From Nitrosomonas ureae (GTDB taxonomy: Bacteria; Pseudomonadota; Gammaproteobacteria; Burkholderiales; Nitrosomonadaceae): a DNA stretch of 64,000 nt. Shown here in pieces: positions 45,228 to 55,207 of this stretch. The stretch is taken from the NCBI RefSeq assembly GCF_900108305.1, contig NZ_FNUX01000011.1, forward strand, positions 34,456-98,455, given 5' to 3'. Made by a program: the position numbers and the translations under genes. Under the pieces are notes generated by a model that did not search any database, was not told the origin of the DNA, and saw only the letters and a list, made by a program, of their open reading frames with translations. The number at the start of each line of letters is the position of its first letter. The stretch's first letter is position 1.

Positions 45228-47135
45228 ATGGTTTCCTGTCAAATCAAAACGATAGTGGAAAATTTGCAGTATTATTTGCAGCGTTTGATAAAGCAGATAG
45301 AATTAATAATATCGAGGATATTTCTAATATTTGATCGAATCGCTAAGCTAAGCTCCCGGTTTTTCTCTGGCCGTTTTTATATCCGAATTGGGATAATTAA
45401 CCTGCTGGTATTCCTTAACCTGAATCCGAGTATTGCTGCAGTGCAGGAGGCGCAGAATTCGACCAAAGACTCGACAGTAGTTATCTTATCGGCACCTAAT
45501 CGCATTAAAAAGCTTCTTGTTAAATATCTTAGGCTTCCATCAGAACCGTTTGCGGATGCTGCTGCTGAAGAAATCTTCTTATACCGTGCACAAAAAGAAA
45601 TCCGCGATTTATTGGCAACTGAAGGTTATTTTTCCCCATCGATTTCAGTGTTGCAGCAAATTCAGGATAATGTTGCCATGCCCGAGATCAAAATTGATCC
45701 CGGCGTATTGACGCGCGTCGGCAATGTTTTAATTACATTTCAAGGTGAAGTTGCTCGCGAGGATGGCAAATATCAGGAGCGCATCAAGCAGCTCCGCGCT
45801 ACATGGCCATTGAGAGAAGGTTTACCCTTTCGTTCTTCCGAATGGGAAAAAGCAAAAGCGGCTTTGTTATCCGATGTAACCCAGGAAGAATTTGCTGCGG
45901 CGTATATTGTGAACAGTAAAGCCACTGTTAATCCTGATGATGCGCGGGCTGATCTTTCCATCATCATCGATTCCGGGCCTGTTTTTCATTTGGGTGAAAT
46001 ACAAATCACCGGATTGGAGCGGTTTGATTCCGCATTGATCACTAACCTGGCGCCTTTTAAGGTGGGTGATGTTTATCGGCGGGATGTATTGCATCTTTAT
46101 CAAATCACGTTGCAGAAAGGGCCGCAATTTAGCTCCGTTTCGGTCAGTGTTACGCCGGATGTCGCGCAACATCGATCCGTTCCTGTACAGGTTATGCTGA
46201 CGGAGGCGCTATCGCAGCGTTTTGCCTTTGGCGCCGGTTACAGTTCAAATAATGGCGCTCGTGGCGAGATCAATTACCGCAATCATGATTTCATGGATCG
46301 AGCCTGGAATTTAACCAGTATGTTGCGTCTGGAACAAAAGCGGCAAACTTTTTTTGCCGGCATTGATACCTTGCCTGATCAGAACAATGTCAATTATTCA
46401 TTGGGCGCCAGTTTGCAAATGACCGATATCGAAAATTTGAAAACTATTGAAGAAAAAGTCGGTATAACACGAAATTACCAAACTCAAAAAATTCAAATGC
46501 ATTTTGGTTTGAATTGGCATCATGAAAGTAAAAAACCAGCCGGTGCGATTAATCAGATTAATGAAGCATTAGTCCTCGATTGGCGCTGGAGGCGCCAAGT
46601 TGTTGATGATCCGGTTAATATCCGGCGTGGTGACGTGACAGAGCTGCGTATCGGCGGCGGCAGCCAGATGTTCCTGTCGGATCAGGATTTTCTTCGTACT
46701 TATGCACGGCATCAGACTTGGTGGCCCGTTGGTTCTCAGGATGTCTTTTTTTTGCGTGCGGAGGTTGGCTATACGTTTGCCGCGTCGCGCTTTGGTATTC
46801 CGCAGGAATATCTATTTCGCGCCGGGGGCATTCACTCGCTGCGAGGATATGATTTTAAAGGAATTGGCGTACAAGAAGGCAATGCAGTTGTGGGCGGGCT
46901 CGTCATGGTAACAGGTACCGCTGAATACACGCATTGGTTGACGCAGCAATGGGGCGTTGCGGCTTTTGCCGATATTGGTGGCGCCGAGGATCACTGGCGA
47001 AAAATCCACCCTTTTCTAGGTTATGGCTCCGGTATCCGCTGGCGCAGTCCGGCGGGGCCGGTCGCGCTTGACTTGGCCCGGGGGCACGAAACCGGTTCGT
47101 TACGCGTGCATTTCTCAATGGCTGTGGCATTCTGA
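45228..47135 (+). CDS. tamA: Outer-membrane assembly factor TamA (Omp85 family)
   Basis: A protein of up to 635 residues. After a signal-like segment (IGIINLLVFLNLNPSIAA, about residues 53-70) come three POTRA domains (about 80-330), including FHLGEIQITGLERFDSALI. A 16-strand barrel follows with the Omp85 signature YLFRAGGIHSLRGYDFKGIG and a final Phe. The first ~50 residues are not typical and the true start is uncertain: the ATG at 45228 gives a long basic leader, and a TTG near 45284 would shorten it. It is followed 9 bases later by tamB. Together TamA and TamB span the envelope and help place outer-membrane proteins or lipids. Confidence 0.92.
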   Translation: MVSCQIKTIVENLQYYLQRLIKQIELIISRIFLIFDRIAKLSSRFFSGRFYIRIGIINLLVFLNLNPSIAAVQEAQNSTKDSTVVILSAPNRIKKLLVKYLRLPSEPFADAAAEEIFLYRAQKEIRDLLATEGYFSPSISVLQQIQDNVAMPEIKIDPGVLTRVGNVLITFQGEVAREDGKYQERIKQLRATWPLREGLPFRSSEWEKAKAALLSDVTQEEFAAAYIVNSKATVNPDDARADLSIIIDSGPVFHLGEIQITGLERFDSALITNLAPFKVGDVYRRDVLHLYQITLQKGPQFSSVSVSVTPDVAQHRSVPVQVMLTEALSQRFAFGAGYSSNNGARGEINYRNHDFMDRAWNLTSMLRLEQKRQTFFAGIDTLPDQNNVNYSLGASLQMTDIENLKTIEEKVGITRNYQTQKIQMHFGLNWHHESKKPAGAINQINEALVLDWRWRRQVVDDPVNIRRGDVTELRIGGGSQMFLSDQDFLRTYARHQTWWPVGSQDVFFLRAEVGYTFAASRFGIPQEYLFRAGGIHSLRGYDFKGIGVQEGNAVVGGLVMVTGTAEYTHWLTQQWGVAAFADIGGAEDHWRKIHPFLGYGSGIRWRSPAGPVALDLARGHETGSLRVHFSMAVAF

Positions 47136-47144
47136 GTTGCATAC

Positions 47145-50100
47145 ATGATAAATCCATCCATTGGCAATCAAGGATCAGAAAATCGCCCGCATCGGTTCAG
47201 ATGGCTTGCGAGTTTGATATCGATAATGCTGGTTTGCGTTTTGCTTACCGGATATTGGCTTTTGAATAGTCAATCAGGGCTGCAATGGACTTTCTCCGTC
47301 ATTCATCGATTGAGTTCCGGGGCGATTCATTTTGTTGGTGTTCGAGGGGTGTTACATGATCTACGGATTGAGAATATTCATTTTGCCGGTGATGAATTTA
47401 AGCTTGAGGTGCAAAATATCCGTATCATTTGGAATCCGGGTGAGTTGTTTCACAAGCAGATCGCGATTGATCAGTTGACGGTAGAAACATTGAGAATTCA
47501 TCAATTGGTTCCGGGAAAAGATACTCCGCGCGGTACATTGCCTGAAAGTTTGAATCTTCCCTTGGCGTTGTCGATTCATGCATTGACTATCGATTCGATG
47601 GATTTGGCAACGGCAGAAAATAAGAGCGTCGAACCTGTCATAACCAACCTTGCGCTGGCACTGGAAAGTGATGGCCATACGCATCAACTGAAATTCCTCA
47701 ATTTTTATACTCCGTGGGTTTCGGTTAACGCATCAGCGGAATTTAACGGCAACTCCCCGTTTGATTTATCAGCTCAAATTGATTTGTCGGGCGTTGATTC
47801 ATGGGGTGATGCGCAGATGCTGATCACGGGCAACCTGGAGCGCATGACGATTCAAGCCAGCACGATGCAATCCACGATCGCAGGAGATTTGCAACTGCAA
47901 TTACATCCTTTTGCAGATAATCCTGTGGTACAACTGGATGCCAATATCGAACGGCTGAATCCTGCAAGCTTTATTTCTGCAGCACCTCAAGCCAGTCTTT
48001 CACTATCCGCGCATTTTGCGCAAAATGATTCCGCACGACTGGAAGGCACGATGCGAGTTGAGAATCATGCGGCTGCTACATACGATGCAGGCGGTCTTCC
48101 TTTGTCCTTATTCAGCACGCGAATATGGCTTACTTCGGAATCTTTGAGATTGCAGGAAATTGACGCGCAAATGAATGGCAATGGATCGCTTCGCGGTAAT
48201 TTAATTTGGCGTTGGGATGAGCAATCCGGATCAGCCGATATACGAGTCGAACGATTAAATCCATACCATATCGATAGCCGTTTGCAAGCGGCGCAGGTTT
48301 CCGGGCAAATCGAATTGTCCGGCACTGCGCAAACACAGTCTGCACGTATTCATCTTAAGGATAAATCGGTCAATTTAGCAGCGGTGATTGCTCGATCCGG
48401 AGAGAACGTCGCGCTTGAGCAATTGAATTTGCAGCGCAATCAATCACAATTTACCGGACGCGGCGAGATTGCGTTGGATCACGAGCAATTATTTGAGCTT
48501 TCAGGCAAGTTGGCAAATTTTAATATTGCGGATTTTGTCCGGACAGCGGACTCAAATCTGAATGCGGCCCTATACTTATCCGGGCAGTTGTCGCCACGCA
48601 TTTCTGGCGTATTAAAATACACGATCCAAAATAGCCGTCTGGCGAAATCCCCGGTAAGCGGTTCTGGTGAAATCGCCTTTAATGGTCTTAATGCATTTGA
48701 TGGAAAAGCGGAATTAAAGGCGGGATCCAATCATCTGGTGATGCAGGGCAGCATGGATGAGAAGGGGAACGCACTCCATCTGCGCCTTAAAGCGCCGGAT
48801 CTGGCACAATTGGGATTTGGATTGGCGGGCGATTTACAAATAAGCGCGAATCTTGCAGGTAGCTTTGAAGCACCCGGCCTTGATCTTAAACTTGCAAGCA
48901 AGCATTTGTATTTTCCAGACAATCGAAGCGTGTCAGGAGTTAATGTTGATGCGGGTCTGCACAATGAAGCAATTTCATTGGAAGCTTCGATTGAGCACTA
49001 TGATGCGCATGAGAAAGTTGCAATCAAGAAGCTGATGATCGGTACTCAGGGAAAAATTTCGAATCACATTCTATCGGTTAAAGCACAGATCAATGAGGAT
49101 ATTACTTTCCGGTTAGCAGCAGCAGGTGGAGTGGATCCTAAGAAATCCTTGCAATCGTTGCGTTGGACTGGTCAATTTACTGAGTTTGCAGCCCTTGGCG
49201 AAATGCCCGTACACTTGCTGTCACCCGCGGCATTTTCAGTCAGCGCCCAAGCGATTTCCTTGGATCAAGCCAGATTTTCCCTATCGGGTGGATTTGCCAA
49301 CATTGATCAATTACATTGGACGCCGAAGGATTGGAAAACTCAAGGCGACTTTTCCGGCATTGTTTTACTTCCTGGTTCGCAGCAAGCATCCAATCAATCT
49401 CATCTGCAGTTGGGTGGTCACTGGGATTTTGTTTCTACCCAGCAATTAACCGGCAATTTGAAAATTTTCCGGAAACAGGGTGATTGGTATCTACCCGGTG
49501 AAGTACCGCAGCCATTGGGTATGGAAAAATTGCAGTTGATGGTGATCGCTGAGGATGGAAAATTAATCAGTGAATTCAAATTATTCAGTCAATCTATCGG
49601 TTCCGCTACAGCTGATTTAACCATGCCAATCAAGCAATCCGGTTCCGGTTGGTCGATTTCCCGTGAATCGGCATTGCATGGTAAGGTCAACGTGGATATC
49701 AATACCTTTAACTGGCTTAATGCACTACTTGGCGGCAGCATGAGTACAGAGGGGCAGATTCAGGCTCATGTCGATATTCAAGGTACGCTGCAGCAGCCGG
49801 ATTTCAGTGGAACAGTTTCCGGTAGTAAGTTGAGTGTGGTATTACTGGATCAGGGAATCAACTTACAGCAAGGTACGATGACAGCAAGATTTCATCAAGA
49901 GGATTTAGAAATTGACCGGCTCCATTTTATTACACCTCATGAAGTACCTCCGGACAAGCGCTTGTTTGGTGATTTCGAATCCGATGGCATGCGGGGATCG
50001 TTAACCATTACCGGCAATATCGGGCTCGCGGGTAATGAAAGCCGGATGGATTTCATAATCGATCAATTGCCGCTGGCGCATAAAGCCGAATATTGGGTTG

Positions 50101-50981
50101 TCGCATCCGGTTCTGGAGAAGTCCGGTTCCAGAATAGCCGATTGAATGTGAAAGGGAATTTATGGGCTGACGCAGGCTTGTTGCTGCAACCGCCGGAAGG
50201 CCGCCCGGAATTGGCAGAAGACATTGTTTTTGTAAACACTCCGGAGCAAACCAGGCAAAACTTGTCGCTACTTTTAAACATGAACCTGAATTTAGGCGAA
50301 AGATTCCATATCCGCGTGGCTGGTCTGGAAGGCCGCCTTGCAGGTCAGCTGCAGGTGCAAAGTGATGAGAAGAACAAGCTGAAGCTCAACGGTACCATTG
50401 TGGCGCAGGATACTTCGTTTAAAGCATATGGTCAGAACCTTTCGGTTAAACGTGGAATTGTCAGTTTCCAGGGGCCTTTGGATGATCCGGAATTAAATAT
50501 TCTGGCGTTACGGGAAAATTTGGCGGTTGAAGCCGGCGTTGAAATTATGGGCTCGGTGCGTTATCCGCGCGTGAAGCTTATATCAACGCCGGATGTTCCT
50601 GATACCGAAAAGCTTTCCTGGATCGTGTTGGGAAGAAAACCGGACGCGAGCGGCTTGGATACATCAGTGTTGTTGGCGGCTGCCGGATCGATATTAGGCG
50701 GTCAATCCGGAGAAGGCATTACGGAGAAAATAAGTGCTGCCCTGGGGATCGATGAAATCTCATTCAGACAAGCCGGCATCGGCAGTTCATTGACCGGGCA
50801 AATTGGTGTGGTTGGAAAACGCCTATCGTCGCGCGCGTACCTGAGCTATGAACGTGGCCTGACGGCAGCTACAATGGGCATCACAAAACTGACCTATAAT
50901 CTTACGCCAAAACTAACCATTGTTACTCAAACAGGTGAAGATAGCGCAGCTGATCTGTTTTATACGATTCAGTTTGATTGA
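47145..50981 (+). CDS. tamB: Translocation/assembly module protein TamB
   Basis: A 1278-residue AsmA-like periplasmic bridge protein. A single N-terminal helix (LASLISIMLVCVLLTGYWLL) anchors it in the inner membrane. A very long beta-strand repeat region forms a lipid-binding groove. The C-terminal DUF490 region (DTSFKAYGQNLSVKRG, LDDPELNILALREN, VKLISTPDVPDTEKLSWIVL) ends in QFD, as in other TamB proteins that contact TamA. Length and order are typical. It follows tamA by 9 bases. Confidence 0.95.
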   Translation: MINPSIGNQGSENRPHRFRWLASLISIMLVCVLLTGYWLLNSQSGLQWTFSVIHRLSSGAIHFVGVRGVLHDLRIENIHFAGDEFKLEVQNIRIIWNPGELFHKQIAIDQLTVETLRIHQLVPGKDTPRGTLPESLNLPLALSIHALTIDSMDLATAENKSVEPVITNLALALESDGHTHQLKFLNFYTPWVSVNASAEFNGNSPFDLSAQIDLSGVDSWGDAQMLITGNLERMTIQASTMQSTIAGDLQLQLHPFADNPVVQLDANIERLNPASFISAAPQASLSLSAHFAQNDSARLEGTMRVENHAAATYDAGGLPLSLFSTRIWLTSESLRLQEIDAQMNGNGSLRGNLIWRWDEQSGSADIRVERLNPYHIDSRLQAAQVSGQIELSGTAQTQSARIHLKDKSVNLAAVIARSGENVALEQLNLQRNQSQFTGRGEIALDHEQLFELSGKLANFNIADFVRTADSNLNAALYLSGQLSPRISGVLKYTIQNSRLAKSPVSGSGEIAFNGLNAFDGKAELKAGSNHLVMQGSMDEKGNALHLRLKAPDLAQLGFGLAGDLQISANLAGSFEAPGLDLKLASKHLYFPDNRSVSGVNVDAGLHNEAISLEASIEHYDAHEKVAIKKLMIGTQGKISNHILSVKAQINEDITFRLAAAGGVDPKKSLQSLRWTGQFTEFAALGEMPVHLLSPAAFSVSAQAISLDQARFSLSGGFANIDQLHWTPKDWKTQGDFSGIVLLPGSQQASNQSHLQLGGHWDFVSTQQLTGNLKIFRKQGDWYLPGEVPQPLGMEKLQLMVIAEDGKLISEFKLFSQSIGSATADLTMPIKQSGSGWSISRESALHGKVNVDINTFNWLNALLGGSMSTEGQIQAHVDIQGTLQQPDFSGTVSGSKLSVVLLDQGINLQQGTMTARFHQEDLEIDRLHFITPHEVPPDKRLFGDFESDGMRGSLTITGNIGLAGNESRMDFIIDQLPLAHKAEYWVVASGSGEVRFQNSRLNVKGNLWADAGLLLQPPEGRPELAEDIVFVNTPEQTRQNLSLLLNMNLNLGERFHIRVAGLEGRLAGQLQVQSDEKNKLKLNGTIVAQDTSFKAYGQNLSVKRGIVSFQGPLDDPELNILALRENLAVEAGVEIMGSVRYPRVKLISTPDVPDTEKLSWIVLGRKPDASGLDTSVLLAAAGSILGGQSGEGITEKISAALGIDEISFRQAGIGSSLTGQIGVVGKRLSSRAYLSYERGLTAATMGITKLTYNLTPKLTIVTQTGEDSAADLFYTIQFD

Positions 50982-51078
50982 ATGACTGTGCGAATTATCA
51001 CTTCCTAGCTCTTGAATCCTGGTTTCTTGTTATGCCCGTCAGATATTTTCAGCACAAGAATACTGGCTTAATTTTTTA

Positions 51079-52227
51079 TCATTCACCGGGTTGCAAAGTG
51101 ACCGATATATCAATAGTCGCGCTTTTTCGCAATACCGTGATCTTGATGGTATCACCGACTTTATAGCTATCGATGCGGGAAAGTAATTTGTCTACCGAAT
51201 CAATGGGCTTGTCCTCTATAGCCACAATAATATCCTTTGCGATGATGTTACCTTCGGGCGTGATCGTCGCGCTCTGAAGTCCGGCCGTATCTGCCGCAGA
51301 TCCGGGGCTGATGCTCAAAATGACAACTCCGGTAACTTTCAGGTGCTGAGTCAAGCGATCATTGAGCTTGCTATCGACCGTGATGCCCATTGCCGGGCGA
51401 ATATATTTGCCGCGGCTGATGATTTGCGGAACTACACGATTGACGGTATCGACCGGTACCGCAAAACCAATCCCGGCACTGGCGCCACTGGGACTGTAAA
51501 TGGCGGTATTAATGCCAATCAGGCGGCCTGCAGAATCCAGCAGAGGTCCGCCGGAATTGCCTGGATTAATGGCAGCGTCGGTTTGAATCAGATTGTCAAT
51601 GGTGCGCCCGTCACCGCCCGGGAGTGATCGATCCAGTGCCGAAACAATGCCGGTGGTCAATGTCCAATCCAAGCCAAAGGGGTTACCGATGGCGAATACT
51701 TTTTGTCCGACTTTGAGATCATGATTGGTACCCAAGGGAACCGGGATCGGTCTTTGCAAGCCGATGCCTATCCGCAGCACTGCAATATCATGCGCCGGAC
51801 TCGCGCCTACTAGCGAGGCCTTATAATCACGCCCATCAGTCAAGCGCACGGTGGCCTCGCTGGCGCCTTTGACCACATGGAGATTGGTAATGATGTGGCC
51901 ATGGTCATCCCAAATAAAACCTGAACCGGTTCCGCTTGGGACCGAGAAGATGTTGCGCGTCCAAGCATCCATAACGCGTTGGCGGGTAGTGATAAATACC
52001 ACCGAAGCGCGTGAGTTTTCAAATAATTCAATTGTGCTTCTTTCGTCTTCAGCCAGATTGCCACGTGCCTGGACTATTCGTGGTTCAGCGCCTTCAAGTT
52101 TATCATCAGCGGAAAAATAGCCCGGCTGAAGCGTATCTGGAAAATAATGGTAAAGAAAGCTGTGAAAAAACAGCGCCAGTAATACGACAGCCAATGAAAT
52201 AGAGATAAATCGTGGTAACGTTGGCAT
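51079..52227 (-). CDS. Membrane-anchored HtrA/DegS-like serine protease with one PDZ domain
   Basis: A 382-residue envelope protease. An N-terminal anchor helix (ISISLAVVLLALFFHSFLY) is followed by a trypsin-like domain with the triad His117 (TNLHVV), Asp147 (HDIAVL) and Ser225 (GNSGGP). A single PDZ domain (about 285-380, GVVILSISPGSAADTAGL) completes the chain. The DegS-like layout (anchor plus one PDZ) suggests a role in envelope stress sensing or periplasmic quality control, but rseA/rpoE are not nearby. It is first in the downstream direction of a minus-strand run with trxC, cbpM and cbpA upstream. Confidence 0.9.
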   Translation of the reverse strand: MPTLPRFISISLAVVLLALFFHSFLYHYFPDTLQPGYFSADDKLEGAEPRIVQARGNLAEDERSTIELFENSRASVVFITTRQRVMDAWTRNIFSVPSGTGSGFIWDDHGHIITNLHVVKGASEATVRLTDGRDYKASLVGASPAHDIAVLRIGIGLQRPIPVPLGTNHDLKVGQKVFAIGNPFGLDWTLTTGIVSALDRSLPGGDGRTIDNLIQTDAAINPGNSGGPLLDSAGRLIGINTAIYSPSGASAGIGFAVPVDTVNRVVPQIISRGKYIRPAMGITVDSKLNDRLTQHLKVTGVVILSISPGSAADTAGLQSATITPEGNIIAKDIIVAIEDKPIDSVDKLLSRIDSYKVGDTIKITVLRKSATIDISVTLQPGE

Positions 52228-52259
52228 GAATGATTGTTCCTGTGGTTTTATTATTTATA

Positions 52260-52691
52260 TCATTGGATTGTGGATTTGGCCCAACGTATTATATCCTGCT
52301 CGCCCATCGCGCCGGATTGACGGGCAATTTCTCTGCCATTCATAAATAGCGCCAACGTTGGAATACTGCGAATTTGGTAACGAGCAGCCAGAGCTTGTTC
52401 TTCTTCGGTATTTACTTTGGCGAGACGCATTCCCGGTTCCAGGGTGGTGGCTGCCTTGGAAAAAGCCGGGGCCATCATACGGCACGGGCCGCACCACGGC
52501 GCCCAGAAATCGACCAGTGTGGGGATGTCGTTGTTGGAAATATGCCGGTTAAAGTGATCTTCTGTCAATTCAACCGGTAGTGCAGTAAACAATAATTGAT
52601 GGCAGGCGCCGCATTTTGGTGCCGCACTCAGGCGGTTTGCCGGTACACGGTTGGTCGCATGGCAGTGCGGGCACACGATGTGTAAAGACAT
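52260..52691 (-). CDS. trxC: Thioredoxin 2 (TrxC)
   Basis: A 143-residue thioredoxin with the N-terminal zinc site of TrxC: CPHC (residues 8-11) and CGAC. The thioredoxin fold follows, with active site WCGPC inside FWAPWCGPCRMM and the cis-proline loop RSIPTLALF. TrxC reduces protein disulfides under oxidative stress. It lies in a minus-strand run with an HtrA-like protease and CbpAM, all protein-quality functions. Confidence 0.95.
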   Translation of the reverse strand: MSLHIVCPHCHATNRVPANRLSAAPKCGACHQLLFTALPVELTEDHFNRHISNNDIPTLVDFWAPWCGPCRMMAPAFSKAATTLEPGMRLAKVNTEEEQALAARYQIRSIPTLALFMNGREIARQSGAMGEQDIIRWAKSTIQ

Positions 52692-52733
52692 GGGCGGTTT
52701 TCCTTGCTAATTTGATAATGTATAAATTAATTG

Positions 52734-53051
52734 TTAGCTTTCGTTCAGTTCGGACGTTCTCAAACGGGTGCGTAGCGATTCAACTTCTTCGATCAGATCG
52801 GCAACCAGACCGGCCAATTCTGGATTGCATTCGAAATCCCTTTCAATTGCAACTATCCTCTTAATGCGTAAGAAGCTATGGCTATCAAATATCCATACAT
52901 TCGGATCCGTATCGATGAGATTTTTATCTGGCAACAAACCCCACTGAACATGCTCAATAATCCATTCCCGACTCACCCGGCAGCTTCGCGCCAAATCATC
53001 CAAACTGAGCGTGGTGTCTTCGAGTACGATGGCATCGATTTCTTGCAACAT
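52734..53051 (-). CDS. cbpM: Chaperone modulator CbpM
   Basis: A 105-residue MerR-like helical protein. The start LSLDDLARSCRVSREWIIEHV is the CbpM recognition helix pair, followed by WIFDSHSFLRIKRIVAIERD and a C-terminal coiled coil (VADLIEEVESLRTRL). CbpM binds the J-domain of CbpA and inhibits it. It is 3 bases downstream of cbpA, the usual gene order. Confidence 0.93.
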   Translation of the reverse strand: MLQEIDAIVLEDTTLSLDDLARSCRVSREWIIEHVQWGLLPDKNLIDTDPNVWIFDSHSFLRIKRIVAIERDFECNPELAGLVADLIEEVESLRTRLRTSELNES

Positions 53052-53054
53052 GGT

Positions 53055-53996
53055 TTAGACTCCAAGATTCTGGCGCGGATTAAACGCGAGTTCATGCGCC
53101 ATGGTTTGGTAAAATTTTCGTGCTTTTTCTGTCGCAGCGGATGGCAGCACTACCTCCAGCACTAGATATAAATCACCGGGCGTGGCCGCTGGAATACCAC
53201 GGCCTTTTAAACGCAGTTTGCGGCCGGATTGGGAATTTTCCGGTATCCGCACATCGACCAGACCATCGGGTACCGGTATCTTGACTGTGGCGCCCAGTAC
53301 AGCTTCCCACGGAGCGACAGGTAATGCGGCATAAATGTCTTTGTTCTCGATCCGATAGCGAGGGTGCGGTTTGAAATGAACTTCCAGAAACAAATCTCCG
53401 GAGGCTTCTCCAGCATGACCGGGACCACCTTGTCCGGCGAGCCGGATCACTTGTCCGGCATGTACTCCTTTGGGAATGCGTACATTTAACGTATGCTCAA
53501 CGAGTATGGTACGTCCTTGATTATCCAGCTTGGGCATGCGCAGTGTCAGACTGCGTGTTGTACCGTGATAACTGTCTTCCAGGTCGAGCATAATTTTTGC
53601 GTGATGATCTTCACCGCGCATTCGGTGAGTGTGCCGGGCGTCACTTCCCATTTGATTTCTAAACAATTGCGAAAAGAAGTCGCTGAAATCCGCGGCCTGC
53701 GCATCGCTAAACCCTTGTCCCGTGAATTCAAAACCCGCATCCCAGCCGGGGGGCGGTTGAAAATCACTGCCAGCCTGAAATCCCTGTCGTTCTAATTGAT
53801 CATAAGCGGCGCGTTTCTCCGGATCGGATAACACCGTATAAGCTTCATTGATTTCTTTCATTTTTTGCTCGGCATCCATTTCTTTGGAAACGTCCGGATG
53901 ATATTTACGCGCCAGCCGGCGAAATGCTTTCTTGATTTCGTCAGCCGTCGCATCGCGCGCAATGTCAAGCGTTTTATAATAATCCTTAAATTCCAA
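53055..53996 (-). CDS. cbpA: Curved-DNA-binding J-domain protein CbpA
   Basis: A 313-residue DnaJ relative. The N-terminal J-domain holds the HPD motif in KYHPDVS (about residues 33-39). A Gly/Phe-like linker follows, then two C-terminal substrate-binding barrels (LRMPKLDNQGRTILVEHTL, RIPKGVHAGQVIRLAGQGGPG, PVAPWEAVLGATVKIPVPDG). There is no zinc-finger domain, which separates it from DnaJ. CbpA acts as an Hsp70 co-chaperone and binds curved DNA. It precedes its modulator gene cbpM by 3 bases. Confidence 0.95.
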   Translation of the reverse strand: MEFKDYYKTLDIARDATADEIKKAFRRLARKYHPDVSKEMDAEQKMKEINEAYTVLSDPEKRAAYDQLERQGFQAGSDFQPPPGWDAGFEFTGQGFSDAQAADFSDFFSQLFRNQMGSDARHTHRMRGEDHHAKIMLDLEDSYHGTTRSLTLRMPKLDNQGRTILVEHTLNVRIPKGVHAGQVIRLAGQGGPGHAGEASGDLFLEVHFKPHPRYRIENKDIYAALPVAPWEAVLGATVKIPVPDGLVDVRIPENSQSGRKLRLKGRGIPAATPGDLYLVLEVVLPSAATEKARKFYQTMAHELAFNPRQNLGV

Positions 53997-54150
53997 GCTA
54001 ATTCTCCTGGCTCAGTGCATTAGTACATCATGAATATTATGTCTGCTTTGAGCTAAATAAAAAAGTTTTGATTGCGAAAAAATTTATTCCGCCGAATTTA
54101 CTTGATGATACCTATGGCACAATTTAAAAGCTCTGCAATCAATATATTGG

Positions 54151-54178
54151 TTCTGTATTAACAGAGATTAATACAGAA
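54151..54178. repeat. Perfect 11-base inverted repeat in the 54.0-54.7 kb gap
   Basis: TTCTGTATTAA and its exact complement are separated by six bases. It lies about 155 bases upstream of cbpA, on the promoter side of that minus-strand operon, and could be an operator or a transcript foldback. The remaining gap from 53997 to 54657 holds no gene or RNA that I can support. Confidence 0.4.
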
Positions 54179-54657
54179 TATCTGCTACTTTGCCATAGCA
54201 GTAAAGATTGCCGATGGCGGCATGATGGATATGCTGCTGCGGTGAAGAAGCGGTTGAAATGGTGGTCGCATTATCTTCAATGGTCATGATTTTGAAGTGC
54301 AACAACCTGGGGAATTAATCTGAGACATGCTTCTAAGTATAAGAATAGCAATGATTTTCCAATAGTGCACGTCCTGTTTAACCTCAGGCCTGGTTTCGCT
54401 GCACGCACAAGTAGAAGATTTGCTTAGGATTATCAAACAACCATTCGATTATACAAAAGCTAGTCATCATGGAACATTCAAAATGCGCAACAGCCTTATT
54501 GACTGTTTATTTTGGCTAATCTCCATTAATCAGATATTTTTCAAGATTATTTGCAAAATTTGAATGGCATAAGAATAAATAGATAATGGTCTCAACCTCA
54601 GAATCTAGACGCTATTCATGAGGTTGAGCTCGAGCGCCCGATGGGTATGCTGCAATT

Positions 54658-54849
54658 TTATTTTTTCAGAGCGTCGCATTGATCAAGAAATGCTTGCCGC
54701 GCAGCTTCATTGTCCTTCAAATCCGCAAGCGAGGATTCCAGTCCTCTTCCTGCGCAATTTACCGCATTTGCTTCGGGTACTCCGCCGCAACCGATCAGAG
54801 AGAAACAAAGACCAATCATGCAAGCGATGCTATATTTTTTAAAATTCAT
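54658..54849 (-). CDS. Small lipoprotein
   Basis: A 63-residue protein with a clear lipoprotein signal (KKYSIACMIGLCFSLIGC) and lipobox L-I-G-C, leaving a mature part of about 43 residues. The mature part is mostly helical and ends DQCDALKK. AGGAAGATTT precedes the ATG. The compact shape and the second Cys pair in the mature part suggest an envelope protein, possibly disulfide-bonded. Function is unknown. It lies alone between the chaperone group and sdhB. Confidence 0.65.
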   Translation of the reverse strand: MNFKKYSIACMIGLCFSLIGCGGVPEANAVNCAGRGLESSLADLKDNEAARQAFLDQCDALKK

Positions 54850-55207
54850 CTAAAATCTTCCTCTATAAAATATTCATTAGGGTTTGTGGGTGATACTCGA
54901 TCTCTCAATCGTTTGACGTCGGTCCGGAAACATGAACCTGGCGGCACATTTTACCTTAATCCATGCTTTTTGTATTTTTACTATATTCTGATCCGAGCAA
55001 AGTGCATTGAGAATGTGCCGAATTCATTCGTAAACTACGGCCCTGTCTACTTCCCTTGGTGTATTGGGCGTACGGTTTAATGCGTTCAGCAATGTAAAAA
55101 AAGCCAAACCAAAATATGCTAATCTGGTTTCATGTCTGTATACTTCAAGGTATTTTGAAGGATTTCTATCGACTATAAGCAGTATTCAAACCTACTGGAG
55201 CCGGCCA
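54850..55207 (+). other. Non-coding gap upstream of sdhB
   Basis: This 358-base stretch separates the small lipoprotein gene from sdhB. The sdhB frame stays open for 48 codons upstream of its ATG, but the sequence is not succinate-dehydrogenase-like and no sdhA, sdhC or sdhD remnant is visible. It must contain the promoter of the sdhB-sucB operon. Confidence 0.5.

Noticed and set aside
45137..45334. 65-codon frame before tamA
   Set aside because: It has no recognised motif and overlaps the putative tamA leader; low-information composition.
53997..54657. Possible tRNA, small RNA or transposase remnant in the gene-poor gap
   Set aside because: No T-loop consensus, acceptor pairing or transposase block could be identified by eye on either strand.
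54679..55080. 133-codon plus-strand frame over the lipoprotein and the sdhB gap
   Set aside because: It runs antisense through a convincing lipoprotein gene and looks like random translation of AT-rich sequence.
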